IMG/VR virus record: IMGVR_UViG_3300032285_004054
Span: 62,001 to 126,000 of that record
DNA length: 64,000 nt
Strand: one strand, 5' to 3'
Source: a virus
Position numbers and translations under genes: made by a program
In this document: positions 17,339-25,119 of the stretch, one piece after another
How positions within the stretch are numbered: position 1 is the stretch's first letter
Layout of the letters: each line of letters opens with the position of its first letter
Notes under the pieces: model-generated
What the model was told of the DNA's origin: nothing
Database searches by the model: none
Seen by the model: only the letters and a program-made list of their open reading frames with translations

Positions 17339-18238
17339 ATGAATTTAATTATAGACGGCAGCAACGCTCTTCATCGAGCATTTTGGGTTGCAGAAACTCG
17401 ATCACCGCTTGTTAATACTAAGAATGTATGGACAGGTCCTTTGTTTATCTTTCTTAAGTCATTGAAGTCAAATGTTGATCAGTTTAAACCTGACAATATC
17501 TGGGTAACTTGGGACAAGAGACTTAATTACCCTTCAACTAATTTCCGTAAACAGTTGTCACCTGATAACTACAAACAGAATAGAGATCAAGAAAAGATCT
17601 TACGAGTGCACGAACAGCACGATATCATATCTAAGTTTCTTACCGTACTTGGTGTAAAGCAAATTTACCCTTGGGTACTTGAAGCTGATGATATTATTAG
17701 CTGGCTTGTACGTGAGAAGCTTTCTAACTCTGTTATCGTATCTGTTGATAAAGATTTGCTTCAATTGGTTGATGAGAGTACAAAATTCTTTAACCCTATA
17801 AAGAAGAAGATTATTGATGTTAATAATTTTGAGACTGAAACAAATATTAAGGTAGAACACTTTGTTTATTATAAAGCGCTACTCGGTGATAAATCCGATA
17901 ACCTAGACGGTATACCCGGTTACGGTGTACAGAAGAGTAAGAAGCTTGCTGAACAAGGTCACGATAAAATTATCGAGACTTTAACAGAAGAGGAACAAGC
18001 AGTGTTTAATCATAACATTACTATGATGAACTTATTTGGTTCGTATAATAAAGAACAGGGAGAGGTAGAATGTTACGATAAACAATATAATGAACTTTCT
18101 ACACTAAAGTCAGATATTAAAGCGTTTGAAGCACTATGTGAGGAATATGAATTAAATTCCTTCGCTAGAGATATTGATAAATGGAAGCAAAGTTTTACTC
18201 GTACGAATGCTTTAGTTGATCTTCTTTCGCTTCTTTGA
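17339..18238 (+). CDS. rnh: 5'-3' exonuclease / flap endonuclease (RNase H-like), 299 aa
   Basis: PIN-like 5' nuclease of the T4 RNase H / Pol I 5'-exonuclease family, removing RNA primers and flaps during lagging-strand synthesis. Visible metal-site landmarks: IIDGSNALHRAFW (Asp6), WVTWDKR, LEADDIISWLV, VIVSVDKDLLQL, then the helix-hairpin element HFVYYKALLGDKSDNLDGIPGYG that binds duplex DNA. Length matches T4 rnh (305 aa). It is the only clear DNA-replication enzyme in the window and has a sigma70-like rather than late-type promoter. Its end overlaps the convergent HExxH gene by 27 nt. Confidence 0.85.
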   Translation: MNLIIDGSNALHRAFWVAETRSPLVNTKNVWTGPLFIFLKSLKSNVDQFKPDNIWVTWDKRLNYPSTNFRKQLSPDNYKQNRDQEKILRVHEQHDIISKFLTVLGVKQIYPWVLEADDIISWLVREKLSNSVIVSVDKDLLQLVDESTKFFNPIKKKIIDVNNFETETNIKVEHFVYYKALLGDKSDNLDGIPGYGVQKSKKLAEQGHDKIIETLTEEEQAVFNHNITMMNLFGSYNKEQGEVECYDKQYNELSTLKSDIKAFEALCEEYELNSFARDIDKWKQSFTRTNALVDLLSLL

Positions 18239-18583
18239 TTTCTTGAGGGAGTTACGTATAAGCTCTGCTTTATAAAGCTTCGAGGTAAACTCCTTTAAGA
18301 ATCGTGCTATCTCAAAAGAAGTACATACGTTAATAATTCTTGATTCTACGTAGAGAACTTTTGTTTCAGACCAGTCTGGGTATATGTAATGCACACATTC
18401 ATGAAACGCAGTTCTAACAAATTCTCTTCTAGGATCAAATTCTAGAATGTCGTTTTCGTAGTCGCATATACCTTGACTTCTACGCATCTTTTTAAACGTA
18501 AAGAACTCTGGAGGTTTACGTTTAACAAGCTTAAAGCATTGCTGATATACAACAGCTGTCTGTTTTTTTGTTAGCTTTTGCAT
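18212..18583 (-). CDS. Putative zinc metalloprotease-like protein (HExxH), 123 aa
   Basis: HECVH at residues 61-65 is a classic zinc metallopeptidase helix, within FVRTAFHECVHYIYPDWSE. A downstream Glu (residue 80, YVESRI) could be the third ligand. The N-terminal part is basic (KLVKRKPPEFFTFKKMRRSQG) and the C-terminus ends in a Lys cluster. Length and layout recall SprT- or ImmA-like mini-proteases, but the family cannot be fixed. It has its own late box (18595-18602), so a late role such as processing virion or host proteins is possible. Confidence 0.55.
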   Translation of the reverse strand: MQKLTKKQTAVVYQQCFKLVKRKPPEFFTFKKMRRSQGICDYENDILEFDPRREFVRTAFHECVHYIYPDWSETKVLYVESRIINVCTSFEIARFLKEFTSKLYKAELIRNSLKKSKKRKKIN

Positions 18584-18594
18584 ATCTATACTAA

Positions 18595-18602
18595 TATTTA
18601 TT
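18595..18602 (-). promoter_or_regulatory. Late promoter box AATAAATA (minus strand)
   Basis: One mismatch to the T4 consensus, 19 nt before the ATG at 18583, back to back with the plus-strand box at 18623-18630. Confidence 0.6.
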
Positions 18603-18622
18603 TGTTTAACAGGTATAGAACG

Positions 18623-18630
18623 TATAAATA
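18623..18630 (+). promoter_or_regulatory. T4-type late promoter box TATAAATA
   Basis: Perfect consensus, 19 nt before the ATG at 18642. It forms a divergent pair with the box at 18595-18602. Confidence 0.75.
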
Positions 18631-18641
18631 ATAGATAATAT

Positions 18642-18932
18642 ATGTCAATAGAAGGTATCGGTTTTGATCATCAAATGTTAAGCCAAGCTGGGTTAACACC
18701 GCAGCAAAAGAAGCGTTTACCGTTTCCTCTTGAAAACATAGAGGAACAACTTGCAGATGTATACTTTGATCTCGACTTAATACGTAAACGCATTGAAGTT
18801 ACTAAACGTAACAACGTTACCAATCTTACAAAAGAACGTATTAAGCGTTTACGTAAGATGCAGTATAAGATTAATACTGCAATGTCTGTTATTAAGACAT
18901 TAACGAGAGATCTTGATGATTTTTGGATTTAA
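18642..18932 (+). CDS. Hypothetical helical protein, 96 aa
   Basis: Not recognised. Residues 30-96 are one long amphipathic, probably coiled-coil region (NIEEQLADVYFDLDLIRKRI, then LTKERIKRLRKMQYKINTAM). Perfect late promoter box 19 nt upstream of the ATG. It ends convergently with a 4-nt overlap of the next minus-strand gene. A late structural or assembly role is possible from the promoter alone. Confidence 0.6.
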   Translation: MSIEGIGFDHQMLSQAGLTPQQKKRLPFPLENIEEQLADVYFDLDLIRKRIEVTKRNNVTNLTKERIKRLRKMQYKINTAMSVIKTLTRDLDDFWI

Positions 18933-19390
18933 TCCAAAGTAGACTTAAGAGGTACGCTCTCGTCAATAGGAAACGTTAGTCTTTCAAGAGGGGTAGTTAT
19001 TTGTGTTGAAATAAACTGCATCTTGACGCCATTTACTTGTTTACAATGTTCGCAGGTAAATCTATTTTCCTGATTCAATTGAATCGGTACAGGGTTTGTT
19101 TGTTTACAATACGCGCACGTTAAGCTTATTGTAAACTTCGAGATAGCTTCTAGTTGCTGTTGTACAATCTGAGAACTCGTAATAGCGTCTTTTCTTAGAA
19201 GAAACGTATTAACTATTGCAAAGATAATAAACTGTATTCCAAAACCTGAAACAAACCCTGTCCAGAAGTGGTTGTTGTAAAGGTAGAATGCTAATCCAAA
19301 AACTAACGATACAGTGCAGGTTATTAGCAATGATATAGCAATAACTCTAATGAGAGGGTTTTCTAGAATTGCTTTGAGTTTATTAAACAT
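18929..19390 (-). CDS. Membrane protein with zinc-ribbon tail, 153 aa
   Basis: Two transmembrane helices are visible (about residues 13-35, VIAISLLITCTVSLVFGLAF; and 43-64, FVSGFGIQFIIFAIVNTFLL). They are followed by a soluble domain with two CxxC pairs (LTCAYCKQTNPVPI and FTCEHCKQVNGVK, about 18 residues apart), a typical zinc ribbon. The ribbon probably faces the cytoplasm. Function unknown. Followed upstream by two other small minus-strand genes with short gaps. Confidence 0.6.
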   Translation of the reverse strand: MFNKLKAILENPLIRVIAISLLITCTVSLVFGLAFYLYNNHFWTGFVSGFGIQFIIFAIVNTFLLRKDAITSSQIVQQQLEAISKFTISLTCAYCKQTNPVPIQLNQENRFTCEHCKQVNGVKMQFISTQITTPLERLTFPIDESVPLKSTLD

Positions 19391-19402
19391 ATAGTAATTA
19401 TA

Positions 19403-19636
19403 TTAGGTTGTAGAAATTTTCTCGTAGATAATATCGGTTGCATTGTCTACGTACTTTAGGATATCAAGAGGTTTAAGTTCAACTGTTTCGAAATCGATAT
19501 TTCTTTCCTCGCATTTTTCACCGATTAGATTAACTGCTTCTTCAAGCGCTGTCCATCGACATAGCTCATAAAGAGACAACTTTGTGATATCAACATCGGA
19601 GACTTTTGGCAATCGTTTATTGTTATGTGTTTTCAT
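19403..19636 (-). CDS. Hypothetical protein, 77 aa
   Basis: Not recognised. Mostly helical and acidic (LSLYELCRWTALEEAVNLIG, then EERNIDFETVELKPLDILKYV). Middle of a minus-strand trio between the zinc-ribbon membrane protein (12 nt gap) and the 94-aa gene (45 nt gap). No promoter box at its start. Confidence 0.55.
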   Translation of the reverse strand: MKTHNNKRLPKVSDVDITKLSLYELCRWTALEEAVNLIGEKCEERNIDFETVELKPLDILKYVDNATDIIYEKISTT

Positions 19637-19681
19637 ACAACACCAATATACAAAAAACTACTTTTACAGTCAAGAAAAAAA

Positions 19682-19966
19682 TTAAATTTTTTCTAGTTCA
19701 TTGATATTTGCAGCACAAACAGAGAAAACATCTACCGGTACCTGTTCCACAAAATCGAGTAACTTTGTAGATATAGCTGCTGTATATTCTTCTTTAGAAA
19801 GAGATAATTTATATCTATCCGGTATCTGCATAAACTCTAAAACATCATTATCCCGTTTTAGAAATAAAAGAAACTCTCCTCTTCTATGCTTAGTAAAAGC
19901 GTACATACCTCTTTCCTGAGGTAGAACAATAGGTACTTTTATCTTCTTTTTAAAGAAGTTGAACAT
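19682..19966 (-). CDS. Hypothetical protein, 94 aa
   Basis: Not recognised. The basic N-terminus FNFFKKKIKVPIVLPQERG is followed by a small alpha/beta domain (YAFTKHRRGEFLLFLKRDND, then KLLDFVEQVPVDVFSVC). Lies 22 nt downstream of the 685-aa fibre gene on the same strand and may be co-transcribed with it; a chaperone role is possible but there is no motif evidence. Confidence 0.55.
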   Translation of the reverse strand: MFNFFKKKIKVPIVLPQERGMYAFTKHRRGEFLLFLKRDNDVLEFMQIPDRYKLSLSKEEYTAAISTKLLDFVEQVPVDVFSVCAANINELEKI

Positions 19967-19988
19967 CTAATAAATTTAGATTCTTTTA

Positions 19989-22046
19989 TTAGAAGTTCCA
20001 GAGTTGAATAGCTCTTTGCTTACCGTTGATCGTCAGTACTAAGAAATCTCCTGTTGCTGTAATCGGATCAGCAAATGTTTGTACTTGAGCTCCTGTAAAT
20101 ACTACATTACTTAGTGTAGCAGTATTTGTTGAACTAATTGTACCTACAACTGTTAATGTGTTGTTCGGATTAGATGTATTAATACCGACATTACCACCTG
20201 ATTTAATTCTTAAGCGTTCATTAGGTGTTGCAGCAGGAGACCCTGTTGTTGTACCGCTCAACGCACCTCCTGTGAATAATACTAAATCACCTGTTGTAGA
20301 TTGTGTACCTAAAACAAAGTTATTTGCTGTTGAATTTGTATAGATGTACCCGTCATTAGCATTTGTAATATTAAATGTAGGGCTATACGAATTTCCGTTA
20401 TACGCATCACTATTAATACCTACATCAATATAGGCATTAGCACTATTGTATATAGAAAGATCTGTTGAAGCGGATATACCTGTATATTGATTTTGTATAC
20501 TTACATATCCAGAAGCTGTACTACTACTTTGTATGTTAAGTGTTTTATCGTTACCGTTTATATTGACACTCTTACCATATGAGCTATCTATAACTCCGTA
20601 TCTACTGTAAATTGTACCTGTATTAGAAGCACTAATATCACCGTAAACTGTTAATTGCTTATTAGGATATGCTGTATTAACCCCTACATTACCTGTTGAC
20701 TTAACTCTAATACGTTCATTGCCGCTGTTAATAGACGTACCGCTTAACGTACCTCCTGCGAAAAGTATTAAGTCACCTGAACTACTTGAAGTACCTAAAG
20801 CTAAATCATTAGCTGTTGAACTGCTATATGCATAAGCATCTCTAGGACCTGCTATTGTAAAAGCTGGTCCGTAACTGGCACCAACCCAGCCAGAGCTGTT
20901 AATACCTATATCAAAAAAGTCTCCTAAATTGTTTGTTGCGGTGAAATCAGCAGAAGCTGAAACACCGTTATTTGTAGATTGCACTTTTACATACCCTGAT
21001 TGTGTAGTGTTACTTTTAACGTAAACAACAGCATCATTACCGCTTGTGACCTGTCCTATAACAGTTAACTGATTGGTAGGGTTGTTTGTATTGATACCAA
21101 CATAACCGTCGTTTGTTTTTGTTGAATCACCTGCGATAAACAGTTTAGTTACACCGTCATCTTTGAAATTAATTACATCAGCGTCTCCTGCTTGATTAAC
21201 AGCTAATGCGACACCCCAACCGTAATTTGTTACGTCAATACTTACTGAACTTAATACCTTTTCGAATGATTGTAATCTTGTTGCGGAACCTATAACGTTT
21301 AGATTACCGTAAATGGTGACATCACCGTAATCGGTAAACCCGCCACTAATAGTATTAGTACCTACAATTACGTTTGTACCTGTTATGGTATTTGTACCGT
21401 TAAGAGTGTTAGTACCATAAGCAGATAGTGTACCCCAACCGGTAATTGTGTTGTTACCGTTAATAGTGTTTGTACCTCTAAGGGTGTTTGTACCATAGGA
21501 TGATAATTCACCCCAACCAGTAATTGTGTTGTTACCGTATATAGTATTGATACCCGTTAAAGCGTTTGTACCGTGCGCAGTAAACGTGCCTTCTTGAAGA
21601 AAATTGCCATCTGAGCTTACATCACCGTATATAGTGAGAGTAGTAGTGTTACCGAGAATATGTCCTAGGTAGTTAGGAGGACCTTGTAGGAATACACTAC
21701 CGTAATTTAAAATATCACCTGCTCCGTAAAAATTACCTGTTGATGAAATACTACCTACACTGACTATATTCCCTACTGATGATACAGCAAAGGAAGACAG
21801 ATTCATATTTTGTAAGTCAAAATTCGGATTGCTGATTATTACAGCTGTAGATAGGTTGAAAAAGTATGCAGCGTAAGAACTTAACGGTGAGAAGCAAGAT
21901 AAGGGCCCTAGTAACACAAAATCACCAAAGAAGGGAGATTCCTTTGAAGCAATTGGATCGTGACTACTATCAGGATATCTAGGATCTAAACTTCCATAAG
22001 TGTGGTGATTATGTCTGTGGAATTTATTATGTAATCTTGAGGACAT
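19989..22046 (-). CDS. Repeat-rich trimeric tail fibre/adhesin, 685 aa
   Basis: Residues 75-245 are a ladder of short beta-helix repeats built on (I/L)xGxNTITGW, G(T/N)NT(L/I)xG and YGTNTLRG, with some repeat units nearly identical at the DNA level (about 21380-21560). Residues 320-650 contain three repeats of about 155 aa, each starting (R)xKSxGNVGxNTxxPNxxLTVxGxIS and including ANDLALGTxSSxGDLxLFxGGxLSG. This is the adhesin head-repeat type common in Bacteroidota and marine phage fibres. No S74 autocleavage motif is seen at the C-terminus (QLWNF). CATAAATA lies 16 nt before the ATG. Confidence 0.75.
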   Translation of the reverse strand: MSSRLHNKFHRHNHHTYGSLDPRYPDSSHDPIASKESPFFGDFVLLGPLSCFSPLSSYAAYFFNLSTAVIISNPNFDLQNMNLSSFAVSSVGNIVSVGSISSTGNFYGAGDILNYGSVFLQGPPNYLGHILGNTTTLTIYGDVSSDGNFLQEGTFTAHGTNALTGINTIYGNNTITGWGELSSYGTNTLRGTNTINGNNTITGWGTLSAYGTNTLNGTNTITGTNVIVGTNTISGGFTDYGDVTIYGNLNVIGSATRLQSFEKVLSSVSIDVTNYGWGVALAVNQAGDADVINFKDDGVTKLFIAGDSTKTNDGYVGINTNNPTNQLTVIGQVTSGNDAVVYVKSNTTQSGYVKVQSTNNGVSASADFTATNNLGDFFDIGINSSGWVGASYGPAFTIAGPRDAYAYSSSTANDLALGTSSSSGDLILFAGGTLSGTSINSGNERIRVKSTGNVGVNTAYPNKQLTVYGDISASNTGTIYSRYGVIDSSYGKSVNINGNDKTLNIQSSSTASGYVSIQNQYTGISASTDLSIYNSANAYIDVGINSDAYNGNSYSPTFNITNANDGYIYTNSTANNFVLGTQSTTGDLVLFTGGALSGTTTGSPAATPNERLRIKSGGNVGINTSNPNNTLTVVGTISSTNTATLSNVVFTGAQVQTFADPITATGDFLVLTINGKQRAIQLWNF

Positions 22047-22054
22047 CTTTAATA

Positions 22055-22062
22055 TATTTATG
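22055..22062 (-). promoter_or_regulatory. Late promoter box CATAAATA (minus strand)
   Basis: 16 nt before the ATG at 22046 of the 685-aa fibre; divergent from the plus-strand box at 22073-22080, with 10 nt between boxes. Confidence 0.6.
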
Positions 22063-22072
22063 CCTCAAAGAG

Positions 22073-22080
22073 AATAAATA
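22073..22080 (+). promoter_or_regulatory. Late promoter box AATAAATA
   Basis: One mismatch; 22 nt before the ATG at 22095. Confidence 0.55.
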
Positions 22081-22094
22081 ACATTACATAATAT

Positions 22095-22754
22095 ATGAGT
22101 TTGTGGTTTACTATAGAGAGTGAAATAATAAAGCTCCTTCCTTTAATTTCTGCCGTACTAATAGGTATACTAGGGCCTGTTGGTGTTGTATATTATAAAC
22201 ATTGGCTATATCGTAAAACATCTGCTATTAGACGTAAAAAGGAAGACTTCGATCATGCTCTTGTTATCCAGCAAAGTATTAACGATTCATTTAATAAACT
22301 ACAAGCACGTTTTGATTTAGATAGATTATGGATATCACTCTTTCACAATGGAGGTAATTATTACCCAGGTAATAAATCTATGAAAAAGATGTCTGTAGCT
22401 TTTGAATCTACAGCACCAGGTGTAGCAGCAGACATACTAAAAATGCAAAATTTACCTATTTCATTTTTTAGTAGTTACTTACAAAAACTTAATACAGATA
22501 ATACAGGTAGCGGTATAATGGTGGATGTATATAAGGAAGAAGATTACGCTTTAAAGAGTTATTGGGAAACAAAAGGTGCAAATACAGTTTATCTATTCCC
22601 TATAAAAAGCTTAGATGGTTTGTTTATTGCAGTACTAGGTGTCGAGTTTGTTAAAAGAGATGGTGAGTTATCTCCTGACGTGTACAGAGAAGTAGCAGAT
22701 GAAGCTAAACTTTTAAGCGGTTACGTAGCTGCAATTTCTGTAGATAAGAGCTAA
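22095..22754 (+). CDS. Membrane-anchored GAF-like protein, 219 aa
   Basis: One transmembrane helix (residues about 12-33, LLPLISAVLIGILGPVGVVYYK) is followed by a basic stop-transfer segment (RKTSAIRRKK). A helical linker then leads to a domain with LDRLWISLFHNGGNYYPGN (residues 75-93), the start of GAF-like sensor domains as I recall from phage and bacterial membrane proteins. The domain continues with YLFPIKSLDGLFIAVLGVEF. Cytoplasmic domain at the C-terminus is the likely topology. The ligand is unknown; roles in sensing host state or superinfection control are speculation. Confidence 0.6.
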   Translation: MSLWFTIESEIIKLLPLISAVLIGILGPVGVVYYKHWLYRKTSAIRRKKEDFDHALVIQQSINDSFNKLQARFDLDRLWISLFHNGGNYYPGNKSMKKMSVAFESTAPGVAADILKMQNLPISFFSSYLQKLNTDNTGSGIMVDVYKEEDYALKSYWETKGANTVYLFPIKSLDGLFIAVLGVEFVKRDGELSPDVYREVADEAKLLSGYVAAISVDKS

Positions 22755-22762
22755 ATAGTTTG

Positions 22763-23095
22763 GTGACAGCTTTTGAACTAAACGAAGAACTAAAAGAGCG
22801 TTGTGTAAAGTTAGGTGCTAGTAAAGCTGTTACTACTTTTTATAAAAAAGGTGTACCTATAATACCGGAAACGTTTTACGAAACTATAATTGATATACCT
22901 AGTTCATTATCGAATAATGAAATAACTAAAATAGTACAATTGGTTTTAGGGTATAAATTTATCTTCGACGAAGAGTACGAATTTACTGATCCTTTATTAG
23001 AAGGTAATAAAGGAGATTTTAGAATAGCATATGCTATATTCTTAAACGATAAACCTTTTAACTCAGAGATTAATTTTGTTGGTAAATTACCTTAA
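22763..23095 (+). CDS. Hypothetical acidic protein, 110 aa
   Basis: Not recognised. GTG at 22763 is preferred; an in-frame TTG lies one codon upstream. It follows the GAF-like gene by 8 nt, with TAAATAG in the gap. Contains ELNEELKERCVKLG and an acidic patch (FDEEYEFTDPLLEG). Likely cotranscribed with its neighbours. Confidence 0.55.
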   Translation: MTAFELNEELKERCVKLGASKAVTTFYKKGVPIIPETFYETIIDIPSSLSNNEITKIVQLVLGYKFIFDEEYEFTDPLLEGNKGDFRIAYAIFLNDKPFNSEINFVGKLP

Positions 23096-23108
23096 ATAAA
23101 AAAATATT

Positions 23109-23291
23109 ATGACTCCTAGTAAAAAACAAGAAATAGAAGTTATTGTCGATCAAGCTATTGAAGCTTTAATTTTTGAAATTTTTGACGGTAACCTAAGTAA
23201 CGAAGAAGAAGTTGAATACGGTTTACGTATTTTAAAGCATAAGATTGATAATCTTGATGCTAGCGATTTCGATCACTTAATTGATTACTGA
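23109..23291 (+). CDS. Hypothetical acidic protein, 60 aa
   Basis: Not recognised. Entirely helical-looking and acidic (EIEVIVDQAIEALIFEIFDG, then EEEVEYGLRILKHKIDNLD). The start is preceded by TAAATAAAAAAATATT. It overlaps the convergent 169-aa gene by 7 nt. Confidence 0.5.
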   Translation: MTPSKKQEIEVIVDQAIEALIFEIFDGNLSNEEEVEYGLRILKHKIDNLDASDFDHLIDY

Positions 23292-23794
23292 AGACCTTTC
23301 AGGTAGTTACTTGTATTAGTAGTACCTGGTGTACCGGCTGGAGCTGTTCCTCCGGGAAGAGCGGAAGGTTCTTGGCTTGTTTGTAGAGGTTTTTCACTGT
23401 CACCTTTAGCCTTTTTAACTACCTCGTTAAACTTATCAACAACGGCGTCGAATGTCTCTTCGTCATGCTGATCTATTGTAGTAATATCTGTTTTATCTTT
23501 TGTATTGATAATTCTTACCTCAAAGTTACCATCAGCTGTAGGAATTACCTTTACTAGGTAGGAAAGTTTATATGTCGGGTTATCCCATATAAAGTAAAAG
23601 TTCTTATTGATATCGTCTCCTGCAATAAGCTCTCTTACATCAACAGGCTTCATTAAGCCTGTATCAATTAACTTTTTAACTAACTCTACAGTGAAATCAT
23701 ACGCACTTGTACTTGCTCTGTTAACCATAGACGGTATAACACCTGTATTATCTTCAGTAAGGAATTTCTCTACGTAGTAATCAAATCGGCTCAT
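23285..23794 (-). CDS. Candidate internal head protein with capsid-targeting-like N-terminus, 169 aa
   Basis: The N-terminus SRFDYYVEKFLTEDN resembles T4 capsid-targeting peptides (MKTYQEFIAE type), with a possible gp21 cut after LTE (residue 14). Residues 30-120 form a mixed domain (FTVELVKKLIDTG, NFYFIWDNPTYKLSYLVKVI). The C-terminal 45 residues are Pro/Gly/Thr-rich and probably disordered. A late box lies 15 nt upstream. Encapsidation is inference from the N-terminal pattern and late timing. Confidence 0.5.
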   Translation of the reverse strand: MSRFDYYVEKFLTEDNTGVIPSMVNRASTSAYDFTVELVKKLIDTGLMKPVDVRELIAGDDINKNFYFIWDNPTYKLSYLVKVIPTADGNFEVRIINTKDKTDITTIDQHDEETFDAVVDKFNEVVKKAKGDSEKPLQTSQEPSALPGGTAPAGTPGTTNTSNYLKGLQ

Positions 23795-23801
23795 TGTGTA
23801 T

Positions 23802-23809
23802 TATTTATT
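23802..23809 (-). promoter_or_regulatory. Late promoter box AATAAATA (minus strand)
   Basis: 15 nt before the ATG at 23794. The remaining gap (23810-23947) is AT-rich and holds no credible gene or strong hairpin. Confidence 0.6.
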
Positions 23810-23947
23810 AAATAAAATAGTGAAAGGCTTCTTATATTATTTCTGGTTAGTATATTTTTTTATTAAGAGAGCTCCAGAGTTAATTTGTTTATTAATTTAC
23901 AGAGAGTATCTTTATATTTTACTCTTTATTCAGAGCCTTTTTGAAGA

Positions 23948-24253
23948 TTAGCACTTCCAGCGTCTTCTAGCAGCACACCCTCTTGTATTTTTACCAGCAC
24001 AGCCCCCTGCTGGAATCCAAGCTTTACTTCTAGCACAAAAACTCTTTCTACGTTTAGAAGCTTTAGAGCCTTTTTTAACTTTACCGGTAACTGGAGCTTT
24101 GAGATGGGATCCTGTAGCACGGTTATATTTTGCTCTACCTTTTGCAGTTAAACCACCTCCACGGTTTACAGAAAGCTTTTCTCCTCTTTTTACAGAAAGA
24201 CTAGGTCCGTTTTTTTCTTCCAGTAATTGTTCTACTAATAATGTAAAATTCAT
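23948..24253 (-). CDS. Small very basic protein (DUF6321-like), candidate internal head protein, 101 aa
   Basis: Residues 25-70 (GGGLTAKGRAKYNRATGSHL, KAPVTGKVKKGSKASKRRKSFCARS) match a short phage family I recall as DUF6321, whose members run GGLSAKGRxxYxRxTGxxLKPPV and RRxSFCAR. The C-terminus is Cys-rich (GGCAGKNTRGCAARRRWKC). Strong positive charge suggests DNA binding. The N-terminus NFTLLVEQLLEEK is amphipathic with an LLE site that gp21 could cut, so packaging into the head is plausible. It lies 4 nt after the 82-aa gene. Confidence 0.6.
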   Translation of the reverse strand: MNFTLLVEQLLEEKNGPSLSVKRGEKLSVNRGGGLTAKGRAKYNRATGSHLKAPVTGKVKKGSKASKRRKSFCARSKAWIPAGGCAGKNTRGCAARRRWKC

Positions 24254-24257
24254 ATCA

Positions 24258-24506
24258 TTATATAATAGCTGCTAATTCTCTTAATGCGTCTTCAAATGAA
24301 ACAACATCAACATTGTTTGTTTTAGTATCTAGTTTAGTTTGCTCTTCTACAGGTATAACAGATCTTAACCGTTCAAATACACCTCTTTCAAATGCATTAG
24401 CTTCAGGATCTCTTATTATGGTAGGAGAGTGTCTTCCATGACTTAAACTGGGGAGATGAATGGTCTCCTTAGGGACACACTTAGTATAAACGTCTTCTAA
24501 ATTCAT
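24258..24506 (-). CDS. Hypothetical protein, 82 aa
   Basis: Start set at ATG 24506 (MNLEDVYTKCVPK), one base after the endolysin stop; an upstream GTG at 24515 would overlap endolysin. Not recognised. The acidic C-terminus (VSFEDALRELAAII) is helical. It sits between endolysin and the basic 101-aa gene, all with near-zero spacing, so it is part of the late minus-strand operon. Confidence 0.55.
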   Translation of the reverse strand: MNLEDVYTKCVPKETIHLPSLSHGRHSPTIIRDPEANAFERGVFERLRSVIPVEEQTKLDTKTNNVDVVSFEDALRELAAII

Positions 24507-24507
24507 A

Positions 24508-25119
24508 TTAAGCACAGCTTTCTACTAGTTTTGCTTCTGCTTCTCGTCTAGCTAGTAAACCATCGAGACCTTTGCCTTCCCAGATACGTTTCATAGAACG
24601 GAGTTCTTCAGCAATTCCTTTATAATCTTTCTTAGGTACAAGCTCTCTTATTACTCTCATTTCTGATCTACTAGGACCTGATAAGCTAGATCCTCTATTG
24701 AATACCAACGATACAATAGCGCCGTAAGCATCATCGCATAATTGATCTAAACCAGGGAATGCTTTTTCTGCTAATTTAGCAAACTTAGCCCAGATGAGCT
24801 TATTAAACATTTCAATTGCTTGATCCCAAGTAACAACTATACCGCTGTTTTTATGTTGTTGTGTATATGCTTTACCTGCTTGACCTGTCTTACCAGATGC
24901 TCCTTTAACAATATCTAATTGTTCTTTAGGTAGAAAGTAAAATAGCTTTTCGAGTTCGGTTGGTGTATAGTAACCACAATCAACACCGATACCTAATGTA
25001 AAGCCTGATGCCCCGCCTGGCCACTCCGGCTTTGTTAAATGTCTTTCGTAATAAGATTTACCGCCACCGACTTCGTATTCTAAAATTAAGTCTAATGCTT
25101 TTGGTGATGGCTGTTTCAT
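24508..25119 (-). CDS. Endolysin, lysozyme-like muramidase, 203 aa
   Basis: Cell-wall hydrolase for lysis. Residues 8-52 (ALDLILEYEVGGG, then PEWPGGASGFTLGIGVDCGYYTP) match the catalytic N-lobe of GH24/pesticin-type muramidases, with a catalytic Glu at residue 14 or 16 and a Gly-rich beta-hairpin GFTLGIGVDCGYYT. The C-lobe has DDAYGAIVSLVFNRGSSLSG, then REL and an R-R element (LLARREAEAKLV), as in the family. No signal peptide, so export depends on a holin. Its ATG overlaps the holin-like gene stop (4 nt). Confidence 0.75.
   Translation of the reverse strand: MKQPSPKALDLILEYEVGGGKSYYERHLTKPEWPGGASGFTLGIGVDCGYYTPTELEKLFYFLPKEQLDIVKGASGKTGQAGKAYTQQHKNSGIVVTWDQAIEMFNKLIWAKFAKLAEKAFPGLDQLCDDAYGAIVSLVFNRGSSLSGPSRSEMRVIRELVPKKDYKGIAEELRSMKRIWEGKGLDGLLARREAEAKLVESCA

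Noticed and set aside
21301-21560. Regular DNA repeats considered as a CRISPR array
   Set aside because: They are in frame within a fibre gene, lack unique spacers and code a beta-helix ladder.
23810-23947. AT-rich gap of about 140 nt
   Set aside because: Searched for a short gene, hairpin or tRNA; stops in all frames and only weak pairing, so nothing is called.
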